A stretch of 64,000 bases of DNA. Source: Isoetes taiwanensis. Taxonomy: Eukaryota > Streptophyta > Lycopodiopsida > Isoetales > Isoetaceae. The stretch spans positions 10,816,697-10,880,696 of the forward strand of contig JAJEKV010000034.1 in NCBI GenBank assembly GCA_021234155.1, in the 5' to 3' direction. Below, one piece after another: positions 22,216 to 33,896 of the stretch (position 1 is its first letter; every line of letters starts with the position of its first letter). A model generated the notes under the pieces. It had not been told where the DNA came from. It worked only from the letters and a program-made list of their open reading frames with translations, and did not search any database. The position numbers were made by a program, and so were the translations under genes.

Positions 22216-23214
22216 TACAATATTAGTACAACTAATGTACATATGTATGATTTATTTGGCTTCATTACCTGAAAGTACACTAAAATGTAAAATGATGTAA
22301 TTTTGATATTCAAGTACATGTAAATGCAGCTGCATGGACATGTAAGTGTTAATGGATGTACATCTAAAAAGTACCTAATAGCACATCACTGCAAGATTTC
22401 TGCTACTATGTAAACAATGTAAAAATGTAAACAATGTAAAATGCAATACATTTCATGAAAACCATGTGTATTCATTAACAGGTTACTCGGAACAGAACTA
22501 GAATGTACAGAAGAAAGTCATGAAAGAATTTTGGAAGAAAACATAATCTCCAAAACTGAATTGATTCAATTACAAGAGCAAACCTGTGAGATATCAAGGT
22601 ATTGTATTGCTTGTGTTCTCCTCTTCATGACATCTCTAACCTTTGGTGAAACTTTGGTATTATCAAGCCAAAATTTTAACCCGACATTTGATTGAATCAT
22701 CGATTCTATTTGATCTTGGCATCCTTCCTGTCAAAGCCCATACATTTGCTCCACTTAATGACATTATCTTCCTTCTTCTTGTAGCTTTGGATAAATTTCT
22801 TGGTCTGTATCTTTAGCAATTTTGAAGAAACATTCTTGTTTATATCTCCTTTTTTCCAACAATCATTGATAACAAAGTGAATGTTTTGCAGCCAATTTAT
22901 CTTTGTTATTAGCTTGAGACTTTACTTCTTGAAGCCCATCTTTCAAGTTTTCGATCATTGATTTCATAACAATAACTTCGAAGGATTTCCAATATGAGGT
23001 TCGAAAAAAAAAAGCCTGTCATCTTGCAACAAACGAGCACAAAAACTAATCTTTGATTCGGACTTTAAGCGTTTGCCAAGAATCGAGGATGCAATCCACC
23101 GACACCGCCAACACGCCGCTTTTTATTTGTTTTGTGGCATAACACGGCCAATGTCGGCATGTTTGGCGCTTTTTAGAACCATCACTTCCATTGGAATTCT
23201 CACCCTCCATGAAC

Positions 23215-26200
23215 AGATTGAAATTGATTTGTATTTCTTGTAGATTCAATTGGCATGTGTTTGCTTCTGGAATTCGTTCGGTGTTCGTCCTGTGAAAGGG
23301 GGGAATTTCGGAAAGGGAGGGACGGATCCATTCGAATTGGTTCGGTGGTTCGGTGGTTAACCAAGAATTTCGGGGGCACCGTCAGGGATGATCTTGTAAT
23401 CATTGTAAACCTGACACAAAACGACAAACCAGATCTTGATGTACATCTAAAATGTACCCCAAAAAAGCACAAATTCGTCCTTCAATTCAGTACGATGTAC
23501 GTACACCCTTTCATGCTTTTATCCCTTTCTTCTTCCCAAAGGGAACGGTTGCCCCTAATGGTGATACGCTTGGCCTAAGAAACCCAAGTTCCAACCATTT
23601 CTTCCGTTGCCTCTTGAGTTCCGTTATCTAGCTTTGCATCCTATAGGATGGAATCTCTCGGATTTCATTGGAACCATGAAGCTCTTTTATTAGTTCCCAT
23701 TTCCTTCATATACTTTGTATACTTGCAATAGGGGTCGACGGCTTGCAACTTACAATATATATGACCTCATCTCTTTTAATGTACTTACCTAGATTTTTGG
23801 GTGACATACATTAAATGACTGAAATGACTTCCTTAAGTTTAATTGTAAAGTGCTTGCCATTTGGTGCAAGGATGGACATTTCTTGGTTATGGCAATCAAT
23901 TATTCCCTTAGCCGGGTTTTAATTATTCCATGTCTACTATGAGGTCGTACTTGTCACTAATAACTTCGGCGCTGATGCTTAACTTTGCTCTGCTTAAGGT
24001 GATGTCGAAGTTGACTTTTGTTCCTTTGGTGCTGTGAATTGCTCCATCTTGCCATACTTTCCGGTGTAGACTTAGACTTAGGAGTCTCACCATTAGAGAT
24101 ATTTGCCATCTAGGAGATGCAAAGTTATGAGTTAATGAATTATTTACATAAGTCCTTTGGCCATAAGGTTTTTTCATCATGACATTTCCTTCGGCCACAA
24201 AAATCTATGCAATCAAATAATTATTCTCGTTCCAGGTCTAATCTAGACTCTAGGAATTACACCTTTCTTGGTTATTACCCTCTAGAATTAGTCCCACCTT
24301 TGAGTTGATGTCGTCTAAGAAGTTGGCCGGACTTGTTAGATTGCTTTTCTTCCTTGGGTTGGATTATTCCTTATGTTATGGAGGTACTTATGTTACACGT
24401 GGTCAACAATTATCCTAATAGTGAATCCTGCTTAGCGAGGTGATCAATCTCACAAAGAGGTTCTAATATGTTGGATATCCATCAACAAATGTGTACAACT
24501 TTAGCTATTTGATACGTTTTTCTTCCCAATCCTTGAAGCTTTGCTCAATTCTTGGGTCCATCCTTTTAAACAATAAAAAAAAAGGAACCATGTGGAAATA
24601 TGTAGCAAAATAACAGGGGGTTCCAGGGGGAATTGATATGGATGTAAAAATAACAATTTCTGAAACCATAGACCATATATCCCTAAAACAATTGAATGGG
24701 TTGTTTAAAAAAAAAACATAGATTCAAGATAAAAAATAATTACATTAGCTCACTGGGTACATTGGTTAAAGTAGTCTTATTAGGATATTGAGTTATTTTG
24801 GTAGAGGGTCGAGCCTCCGTATTTTATATTCTAAAATCTTAGGCAAAGCCATATAGAGGTTCGGTATTCCCTCAAAACCTTAGGCAAAATCGTATTTCAT
24901 ATTTCAAAATCATAGGCGCCTCCAATCATAAATGATTATAAGCAAAATGAGAGGTGCCCTACGATCTGGGTCGTAGGATCGACGAATCCGACGATTGTGG
25001 TAGTCCAGGGTGCACCTCGTTTAGAATATGTTTCCCGATCCCATCATGGATGTTATCATCCATCTAATATACTCGATTATCTAACCATAGAAACCCAGGC
25101 TTGCTAAAAGCTCGTCTACTCATCATTCATTGGCGGCGATGTTGCCCTCAAATTGTTGACGAATCTGACCTCCTTGAAGTTGTTGCATAATCCTTCATAG
25201 ACGTTTGTCTTTTTGTTGAATATCTTCTATTTGTATACTTCCCTCATTAGGGGTATCCATGCTAATGGATTTGATGACGTGGTTGATGATGTAAGGTCTT
25301 TATGTCGCTTCCCAAAAGCTTGGGGGTCATGTTCTCCACTTTATAGAATCTTCCATATTGAATCATCCTGTCTTGGAGGTTAGAAGATTTGAGGATGATT
25401 CTTCTAACTCCTCGTTCAATCCTGTTGCGTTGACTCTATCGATCTCCTTCATGTCCGCTCTTGAGCTTGGCAGTCCCATGTTGCTGATATAAGAGTGATG
25501 ACAATGTTGTGTGTTTCACCACTTCGAATTCTTCAACCTTTCCTCCTTCTTAAGAGTTAAGCCTATTCGCATCCATGTGCAATATCTCTAATCTTGCAAT
25601 AATTAATTATTACTATTGTGCCTCGTTTTATTGTTGATGGACCTCTAATCTCTAAGGCTAGGAGGTCATCGTGATCTTTCTGCAAGGAAATGGTACTATC
25701 AAGGTTGATATCGCTACCACGGAAAATTGGGGCTGACAATGAAGAAGTTGGTTGCAGTAGATGTTCCTCCCCTACTATGATCAACAGCGTAAGTGCCTTG
25801 GTGCTCATCGGTTGTTTGGTCGCCCTCCTTGGCACTCATGTGTTTGTCCTTGATGTCTTAGTTGTCCTTTCTGCAGTCTTCCCTATATACATGGGTACTA
25901 CTGAGGAGTGTCTTCGCCACTGTAATGTGACCATAACAAGAGACAACTTTGTAACATACCACGAAAATAGGTGTTTCTCTAAGCCCTTTATGATTTCTTC
26001 TCATGCAGCTTCAACACTAACATGAATGCTAATCGGAATCCTAAACAACTTGCTGGCCTGTCCATGTACAAGTAGCTTCATGGATAATCATGAACACATT
26101 CCAAAGTCAGAGTGTCCAATGTCCATAGCACCGTACAATTCTGTCACCCCACAAGTACACTGGAAGCCAGTGAGAATGGATTTTTGATATTGCAGCTTCT
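23215..26200. other. no gene recognised; unassigned repeat-like DNA
   Basis: Several open stretches occur, for example 23255-23578 plus, 23923-24198 minus and 25563-25835 minus, but none shows a family motif. The minus-strand composition of 25080-25560 could be a decayed retroelement polyprotein, though no catalytic motif is visible. Confidence 0.4.
24745..24850 (+). repeat. tRNA-like SINE fragment
   Basis: TTAGCTCACTGGGTACA resembles a Pol III A box and GGGTCGAGCCTCC, about 55 nt on, resembles a B box missing one T. The spacing suits a tRNA-derived SINE head. The tail is not delimited. Confidence 0.4.
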
Positions 26201-26249
26201 AGGTTCTCAATACCAGTGACTAATGTGAGAAGTTATCAACAATGTTCAT

Positions 26250-27031
26250 AAAATACAAAATGTCTAGAACATTAAATTGTTTCACACTTCTTCAACTCCA
26301 TTGTAACTACCTTCAAGTATAATCTATAAGAATGATTATAGTTATTATGACTACAAACACATGAGTAATCAAGCAAAGAAACAAAGGGCATAAAATCTTA
26401 AGTTAATCTTATAGTCATCAATGGTGATCTTTAACCATTGAAATTCTAACCATTGAAATTCAATCAATGCGAATCACTTGCAAGTAATACTTCAGCAAAG
26501 GTCATTACCTTCTCGACTTAGACTTAGATTAAACAGCTCCAAAAATGCACCAAGCAGCAATCATTTCTTCTTTGTATAATTATATAGAGCAGTTCCGATG
26601 GTTGTGGAACCGCCCAGCTCTACGGAGCCACCCAGATCCTCTGCTACTGCCGGATTCCATGGAGTTTTCCTTTTTCAAATACTCTTTTGGCTCCAAACTA
26701 TTCAACCGAGCAACTATTTCTCAATATAATATTTTTCAATAATATTCTCAACTGTTTTGTCATTTAACACCGAGGTTGTGACCTCAACAACCATATGCAT
26801 AACCCTGGCACAAACCTAGATAGTTTGCATTTTCTATCTTGACCATGTAGGCATTTTTCTCAATAAGAAATAATCATTTTCTCTAGTCTCCACAGAATGC
26901 CAAGTACCTCTGTTATAATGTTGATCAACAGTAATCTAATTTTCATTGCCATTCTTTATAACTTTCTCTGCCATTCACTACTGAGTATTTATCCTTAAAT
27001 AACAAAGTTGTGAACTGAATATTTTCTAACA
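26250..27031 (-). mobile_element. probable Copia 3' LTR (minus), inner edge clear, outer edge uncertain
   Basis: Reading minus, a polypurine tract GAAAAGGGGAAT lies just after the RNase H stop and is followed at 27031 by TGTTAGAAAATATTC, a typical LTR start. A TATA-like CTCTATATAATTATA at about 26575-26590 would be the LTR promoter. The outer CA end and a target duplication could not be fixed; the left limit given is approximate. Confidence 0.55.
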
Positions 27032-27045
27032 TTCCCCTTTTCAGA

Positions 27046-29095
27046 TCACAAGTTGGAAACATCTCTGCAATTCAATTTTATAATCAGTTTTTGAAATCTA
27101 ATATTGCTCAGTCCCTTGGTCAACACGTCGGCAAGTTGTTCTTCAGACTTGACATATTCAACCTGTATCATTGATTTATTTACCATATCCCTGATGAAAT
27201 GCAACTCCATTTCTATATGTTTTGTCCTCTGATGTGGTATTGGATTCTTTGTCATAGCTATGCAACTCAGATTATCACAAAACAACTTTGTACCTTCCTT
27301 TTGAATTACTCCTAGCTCTTCCAGAAATCTTTTACACCATACTATTTCTTTGGCTGCAAGAGTTGTTGCTGCATATTCAGACTCAGCGGTTAATAAGGCA
27401 ATTGATGACTGTTTTTTACTTCTCCAGCTAACTGGTCCACCTCCAAGCATTAATAAATATCATGAGGTTGATTTTCGTTCGTCTTGATCTCCACACCAAT
27501 CTGCATCGTAGTAGGCCTTTAAGATCAAATCTTCTGAATCAAAAACTATTCTAGTATTTTTTGTTCCTTTTAAATATCTCAAAACTTTCTTGGCTGCTAG
27601 CCAATGTCCTTTTCCAGGGTATTGTACCTGCTCAGAACATTAACAATAAAGGCAATATCAGGCCTAGTATTATTTGCTATATACAACAAGCTTCCCACTA
27701 ACGGTCTGTAAGGAATTTCTGCCATTTCATCCCTCTCCTTGTTTGTTTGTGGACATAGTTTCTTTGAGATCTTCATGCCTGGTACAACTGGTGATTTAGC
27801 ATAATTGCATTCAGTCATATTGAATTTGTCAATCACAGTATTAATGTATTTCTCTTGAGAGAGTATGATCCTCTTATTGTTTCTGTCACGTGCAACTTCA
27901 ATTCCTAAAAACTGTCTCAGTTCCTCTAAATCAGACATTTTGAACTTATCTTTCAATATATTTTTGCATCTGTTTAAGATCATTTTGCTGTTAGCAGCCA
28001 TAACACAATCATCCACATACAATTCTATTATACAGTAGTCTTCCCCATCTCTGAGCATATACACATTTCCATCATAGTTTAGTTCTGCAAATTCCTGTTC
28101 TTTCAAGTAATTATCTATACATTTGTACCACTGCTTTCTTTAGTCTCCAGACCTTATTTTCACCCTCCTCATAACCAGGTGCTTGTTTCATGAAAATTTC
28201 TTCCTCCAAGTCAGCATTTAAGGATGCTGTGCTAACATCCATATGGTGTAGCTCTAAATCAGAAGCATTTGCTATAGCAATTAGCATTCTAATGCTTGTT
28301 AATTTTACTATGGAGGAGTAGGTCTCGTCATGGTCCACTCCCCTTTTCTAAGAGTACCCTTGAGCTACAAGTCTTGCCTTATATTTAGGGCTTCCATCTG
28401 CATTCAAATTTAGCTTGTAAACCCATTTATTTCCAATAATATTTTTGTTCTCAGGCATGTCAACCAATTCATAGGTTGAAGTCCTATCAAATGAATTTAT
28501 TTCATCTTCCATTGTCTCTTTCCATTTCTTTGCATTTAAGCTGTTCATAGCATCTTTAAAGATCTCTGGAACTCCGCTTTCTAAAATCATTAATGCTTCA
28601 GATATATTTCTTTTGTATGAGTGCAGTCTGCTGCTTCTACCATCATTCTCTCTTCCATAATTTTCAATGTCTATGTGTAAGTCCTCTTTTAGTCTTTCCC
28701 TTTCTGTTTTTCTTTTCTTGTGTACTGTATTTGAAGGTGCAATAGAATCTTCTTGTTTATTCTCTGGCCCCTTGTTGTTTTCAGTTTCCCCTTTTTCTTC
28801 TTCATCCTCATTATCATTTTCAACATCATCAAGTTTTGATGGTCCTGTTAACACCTCAGTCTCCTTTTGCTCTTCTTCTACCATGAATTTTGTTATATCA
28901 TGTTGTTTAGGTTCTGCATTTATTCCCCTTGGCTTACATAGCTCCTTTTCAACAAACTCAACGTCTCTGCTGATTAGAACTCTTCTATTTGCAGGATCAT
29001 ATACCCTATACCCTTTTGAGTGTTCATCATACCCTACTAAGCATGTTATTAATGATCTGTCATCAAGCTTCACTAGGCCTTCCTACAATACTCTA
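27046..29095 (-). pseudogene. Copia (Ty1) retrotransposon RT-RNase H relic
   Basis: Minus-strand blocks in order: post-integrase linker (GYDEHSKGYRVYDPANRRV, 29073-28950); a Glu/Lys-rich spacer; start of RT (NKWVYKLNLNADGSPKYKAR, LVAQGYS); HHMDVSTASLNADLEEEIFM; catalytic ELYVDDCVMAANS (YVDD, about 28020); SLLYIANNTRPDIAF; and RNase H (SKKQSSIALLTAESEYAATT) ending QLADVLTKGLSN at about 27100. Lesions: an in-frame TAG after AQGYS at 28345, a deletion plus frameshift just after the VWRLKKA block (about 28120), a frameshift at about 27600 and a TGA at about 27460. Gag, protease and integrase are absent: homology stops at about 29095, where a tandem duplication begins. Confidence 0.92.
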
Positions 29096-29105
29096 GAAGA
29101 ATTCA

Positions 29106-30071
29106 AATGAATTGATTTTTATTGTCGATAGAGACCAAAATGTCTATGGGACCCAGTACAAGTAAGAACACATGATGCTCATTACTGTACATAGTTAGAA
29201 AATCCCCACTCCGAAGGGATTTCAAGGGAGAAATGTTGCTAGGAATGAGTTCAATTAATGAACTGTATATTTGTACATGTCAATATGTTGATGGAGGACA
29301 TAATTGGGCTCGCCTGTCAAGAACCTCCAGGATATAGGATGCTAATTGTCACAGCAATTGTCTGCAAAAGCACATGTAATGGTTGAGTAGGGTAATCATA
29401 TAGACACATCATGCTTGTATAGTCACAAACATTGGGCAAATGTGAAGAGTATAGCATGCATGTTCAATCGCTCCCATTTGGCAACATTGATATATCATGT
29501 TTTCACGCTCCTTGTGGGCCCATCTGCTTATTTCAATTTTGATACGGTATTTACCGATGTCTATCGATACCATTGTGCTATGTTTATTCATGACAAATGC
29601 GCTAACATTTGATGTGAACCACAAGAAAGGGTGAGATTACCTTGGCTTTTGTAGTATGATGTCTTGACCAACTCCCAGGCACTAACATCACAAAGCTTAT
29701 CGAGGAAGCATGTATTTAGATATTAACGAGTGCGATCTTTATTGCTCTGCACTCGTATACATGCCTGTTCCTGCACATTCTATCTGGAGAACTAACATGT
29801 TCTCCTTACAACCTTCTTTAAGACGCTATAAAACTATGGCTATATTTGTGGATATTATTTGAGATTGGGGGCGGTGTTGCATGCATAAAATTAACTTATT
29901 AGAACTATAAGATGAAAAAGAAAGAAGAAGACAACTGCTTGAAGTAGCTCAAGATTCAAAGTTTGCTCAGAAGTATAAGTATAGATATGGAAGAGGAGAC
30001 CTCTAGGTTTCTTGCTTAATTGATTAGCTACAATAATTCATGAATGTATACAGAGAAACAAAATCAATTTC
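29106..30071. repeat. tandem duplication, copy 1
   Basis: About 965 bp that recurs as 30072-31050. Shared landmarks: ATTGATTTTTAT at the start, TCGCCTGTCAAGAACCTCCA (29310 and 30293), CACAAACATTGGGCAAAT (29423; variant at 30411) and AATAATTCATGAATG near the end. No coding function is seen. Copy identity looks like roughly 75-80%. Confidence 0.85.
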
Positions 30072-31050
30072 TTATATGGAATTGATTTTTATAGTTGAGG
30101 AAACCAAGTAATCTATGGGATCTAAGTTTGAACACAGAAAGCCCATTGTTGTACATGACTTCTCCTCCTCTCCCCTCCCCCCACCCCCTAACCCCAAAGG
30201 CTTTTCATAGAAAAACCTTGGCAATAATGAACTCGCTGATGAACTGCACATATATGTACATGTCAATGTGTTGATGCAGGACATAATTAGGCTCGCCTGT
30301 CAAGAACCTCCAGGATATATGATGCTAATGCCGTCACTGCAGTCATTTGCAAAAGCACATATAGTGGTTGATTAGGCATAAGCAGACAGATATATCGTGC
30401 TCAGATAGTCACAAACACTGGGCAAATCTGAAGAGGATGACATGCATCTTCAATCGCCCCCATTTGACAACATTGACATATCTTGTTTCCAAGCTCTCCT
30501 CAGACCCATCTGCAAGTTTCAATACTGAGGCAGTGGGCAGTAGTGCGAATTGACGCAATGTCCTACGTCTATTTATGGATAAATGTGCTAACAAGTGTTG
30601 TTGTGAACCACATACAAATGTAAGATTAATTTGGCTTCTGTAGTATGATGACTTGACCATCTCCAAGGCATTGACACTAATGCTTACCAAGGAAGCATAT
30701 TTTGGGATATTGCTTCAAACAAGTGTGATCTTCATTCCTCTACACTTGTATACATGTTAACATATGCATTTCTCACTTCGACAAGCTTTAAGACGCCATG
30801 GACCTTTGGTCATTAAAGATGACTCATATTTATGGATGCTAATTGGGATTGTTATTTGGAATGGTATTGCATGCACAAAATTAACTCATTAGATCATAAG
30901 ATGAAAAAGAAAGAGGAGGGAAATTGGTTGTAGTAGCTCAAAATTCAGAGTTCACTTGAGAAGCATAAGTATAAAAAGGGGAGAGGAGACTTCTAGATTT
31001 TTCTTCATTTAGATGTACAAATAATTCATGAATGCATATCGTGGAACAAA
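30072..31050. repeat. tandem duplication, copy 2
   Basis: Second copy of the unit above, slightly longer because of a C-rich insertion near 30165-30195. About 60 bp of what may be a third, truncated copy follow (31045-31105). Confidence 0.85.
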
Positions 31051-31105
31051 ATTAATTTCTTATATACGGCTCCTCCATAATTGAGGTGAACATACAATGC
31101 TTTGG

Positions 31106-32540
31106 CACCTACGAATAAGACAACATAGGAATATTCTATGAAGTGATGATGATGATGTACATTTGCAAATTCTAGTGACCAAAGCGTCCATGCGTGTGTC
31201 GGATGATGGCATTAGCTCCTCATGCCTTGGAATGGCCTTGCATGATGATAATGGCGGGTCCTTCAATTTTCTCATTTCATGGAATCATAGGATCTCCATC
31301 GTGTCAATCCACATGTGGCCTGAATGCGAAAGCCACAAAGATAAAGAGACCACAAAATGTCACAAAAGAGAAGCTAGAAGAAAAAGGACAACCACATCAC
31401 CTTTAAGTAGGAAGGATGACCGAATCATTAGACAATTCTTTGCAACTGGTTTACACCAAACTATGGTCCACATAACAAATGGGAAGAAAAGTTGTGGCAC
31501 ATAGACTTAATCTTGGATCTGGGTTAGCATAATGCTTTCTCTTGCTTTTGGACTTTAGAATTTGATGTATATTCCTTAGATCACGAAAGATCGACTGCCA
31601 ATAATCATGTGTAAGGGTACACGATATGGTAGGTTGGAATGTCAGGGTCCATGTAGCATCGACGTGAGTGATAAGTATAAAATATGTGAATCAGGAGACA
31701 TGGTAGAAGGAGAGATGTGTTGGGGAGGGTAGTATTGTGTTTATGCTGGTCCAAGTAGTGTAAGGATACGACAGATAAAGATTGTATTTGGTCCAAATTA
31801 GTGTAAGGATCATGAATTCTCTAAAGTATCCTTGACAGATGTGAGATGGAAAGTGATGAGATTGACAATAGTAGGGTAGATTCCATGGTGAAATAAAGCA
31901 GGATGTGAAGGCTATGGAGGCGACAACAGACGAGAAGTTCTGTGGTGGAATAAGAAGGGAAGCGAGTTCAGCAAGGGAAGATTTCGTGGAAGGAAGAAGA
32001 AGAAGAAATTTTTACATCATGCAATTTTTTCCATGAGGAAGGAAAGGGGAAGAGGTTTCTGGAAAGCAGGGAAGCGGCGAAAGGATTGCGTGCCATAATT
32101 TTAGGGCAAAAAGACAGTAATCAGGCCGTGGCGTGTATTACGGAAAGCAAACGGGGTGAGAGTAGAGTGACTGTGGATATATTGCCATGGGAGAATGAAG
32201 ACAGTAGGAGATTTTGGGGATGGAATTCCCGACGGTTGGGATCGAGTCAAGGCAGGAGATTCAGGGTAATTATTCTGAGTCGGGAGGCGGGGAAAAGGAG
32301 GAAAGTTCTGAAATGGAAGGGGGAGGCAAGGGAGAAAGATTCTATGGGGGGCCAGATTCCATAAGGTGGCGGCAAGAAGAATAAGATATGTTAGGATATG
32401 TTAGCATGATGGGAACAAGGGGACGTGGAAATTCCGGGGCGGAATCTGAGGTGGAAAATGGTGGGGCCGAAGACGCGGGCGGGCTTGGCGTCGCCGCTTT
32501 TCCGGAGGCGTGGGAACCTAGACGCGGCGTCCTGACGCCG
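31106..32540. other. intergenic / LBD upstream region
   Basis: No gene recognised. From about 31990 the DNA becomes purine-rich and then, towards 32460-32560, GC-rich with CG dinucleotides. This fits the promoter region of the LBD gene downstream. No convincing TATA box was chosen. Confidence 0.4.
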
Positions 32541-32559
32541 CTTCTCATTTCTCATTTCC

Positions 32560-33064
32560 TTTTTTTCTGACCACACACGCCCTCTTCTTTTGTCTTCTAA
32601 GTTCCTTCTCAAGCTCCGCTCCGCCCTCTTCCTTCCGGCGCCCCGCTCCGACTCCGTTTTCTTCTCCGATCCAACCCGCTCCGTCGAATTCAAGCTTCTC
32701 TGCAGGTAAGATCTTCCCTTCCATCCATTACCATCTTTTTTTCGCTCAAAACCTCTCAAACCCCACTCCAAATCCGCTCCAAATCTTCTCTTTCTCGGTT
32801 TTGATACATTCCCCAGATCCGTTTCTCCCCTTCTTTCACCCCCGGAACCGTCCCTTTTGGTTCTTTCTTCTTTAGCCCCAGCGCCACATCTCTACTGTCG
32901 TTTTTAGGCTCCTTTCTTGCTTTTTTTCCCCCCTCAAAACGAGGTCTTTTCCACGATAGCGAACCTTGTTGCTAGATTCTTACCTAATGGGCGTCTTGTT
33001 TCTGCGGTTTTCAGATATTATGTTTGGCGAATGCTCCAAAGTAAAAGCTGAAGTGCAATAAACA
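32560..33064 (+). promoter_or_regulatory. LBD 5' UTR with a 309-nt intron
   Basis: A pyrimidine-rich leader (about 32570-32705) ends TGCAG followed by the donor GTAAGATC at 32706. The acceptor TTTTCAG ends at 33014 and leads to a 50-nt leader exon before the start codon. The transcription start is inferred from composition only. The second leader exon contains a short uORF. Confidence 0.6.
33020..33061 (+). promoter_or_regulatory. uORF, 13 codons, ending 3 nt before the LBD start
   Basis: ATG at 33020 opens the peptide MFGECSKVKAEVQ and stops at TAA 33059-33061. The main ATG begins at 33065, three nucleotides later. Such a close termination-reinitiation arrangement could damp translation of the LBD protein. 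The uORF exists only if the 5' UTR intron is spliced at or upstream of 33014, which leaves this ATG in the mRNA. Function is inferred. Confidence 0.6.
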
Positions 33065-33896
33065 ATGAGCTGCAATGGTTGCCGTGTGCTAAGGAAAGGT
33101 TGTAGCGACAGTTGCATACTGCGGCACGGTCTTCAATGGATAGAAGGAGCAGATGCACAAGGTCATGCCACTCTTTTCATTGCTAAGTTTTTTGGACGAG
33201 CTGGGATGTTGGGTCTCATAAGTTCAGTTTCTGAGAGCCAAAGACCAGGTAAGACCATTTCTTAACTATTCTTAGCATTTATCCTGCCTTCTAGTTGGCT
33301 AAAGACAAGCATTCCTTCTTTTTTCAGCTCTTTTTCAATCCCTTCTGTATGAAGCCTGTGGGAGGACTATCAATCCAGTTCATGGTGCTGTCGGATTACT
33401 TTGCAGTGGAAATTGGCAATTGTGCCAAGCTGCAGTGGAGACGGTACTAAGTGGTGGGTTCTTAAGCACTTCTTCAGCCCCTTCAAGATCTGTAGCGAGA
33501 TCCCCCTTCATGCAAATGCATGTGAATGATCAAGTTTTGGACGGGGAGGCAGAAAGACTTCCCAGGGTAAGAATTGGAAGGGGATTTCTTCCATCTTCCT
33601 TTGAGATTAGACCCAGCAGAAGCTCTGTCCAGGAAGAAGCACCAGAGATAAAGGATGCCTTCTTTTGCAGGGACAAAAGAAAGCTGGATCTGTTTGATCT
33701 TAGTATTAATCACCCAGAAGTTTCAAAAATGAAATGCTCTCAACATGAGACCTCTTCTGACGAGAACAGCAGCCATTTAAAGCTGGACCTGACCTTAGGA
33801 GCCTCTAATGTATCCTCTGTAACTTTTCATAAACCTTTTGAGGCCAAAATCAGGTGTGGAAGCCCTTCTTCTTCTACCACCTGTGCCCATAGCTGA
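33065..33896 (+). CDS. class II LOB-domain (LBD) transcription factor
   Basis: Two exons, 33065-33248 and 33328-33896 (phase 1, GTAAG donor, TTTTCAG acceptor), give 250 residues, normal for the family. The zinc-finger-like C block CX2CX6CX3C is intact at Cys3, 6, 13 and 17. The GAS block includes [16 protein letters not shown] (about 40-55). The conserved class II stretch [17 protein letters not shown] spans the splice junction region. The class I leucine-zipper-like coil is absent, as expected. LKLDLTL (about 212-218) fits an EAR-type LxLxL repression motif. Residues 21-22 are His-Gly where class II members usually have Pro-Cys. Class II LBDs are nuclear DNA-binding repressors; Arabidopsis LBD37/38/39 act in nitrogen and anthocyanin control and LBD41 responds to hypoxia. 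Which of these it matches cannot be told here. Confidence 0.95.

Larger units (their letters stand above)
17969..23210 (-). pseudogene. DDE-type transposase-like gene, split by a nested element
   Basis: Read on the minus strand. The start is taken at the ATG at 23210 (MEGENSNGSDGSKKRQTCRH). Blocks in order: GLKFWLDNTKVSPKVRDVMK (about 22625-22685); intron 22583-21931; ELYQQFVYQNPDTKIRLRQF with a Cys-rich CCCVKH...CTCCCSVC (21610-21930); VVDFAENHTLKPGTEVQSEH (about 21255-21300), a probable first catalytic Asp; YVWSDSCASQFKSRRAW (about 21010-21055), a probable second Asp; and a Cys cluster RPLSCFCDACMNFNW (about 20630-20680). After the nested insertion it continues with NVEGVSYYVLMCTREKH to a stop at 17969-17971. 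DFAEN and SD(G/S)xxxQ(F/Y)K motifs recall uncharacterised DDE proteins I associate mainly with invertebrates. Frameshifts (near 21150 and 20890) and the insertion inactivate it. It is convergent with the Ulp1-FCP1 gene. Confidence 0.6.

Noticed and set aside
28667-29110. 147-residue plus-strand Ser/Phe-rich ORF
   Set aside because: Shadow of the Copia linker region on the minus strand.
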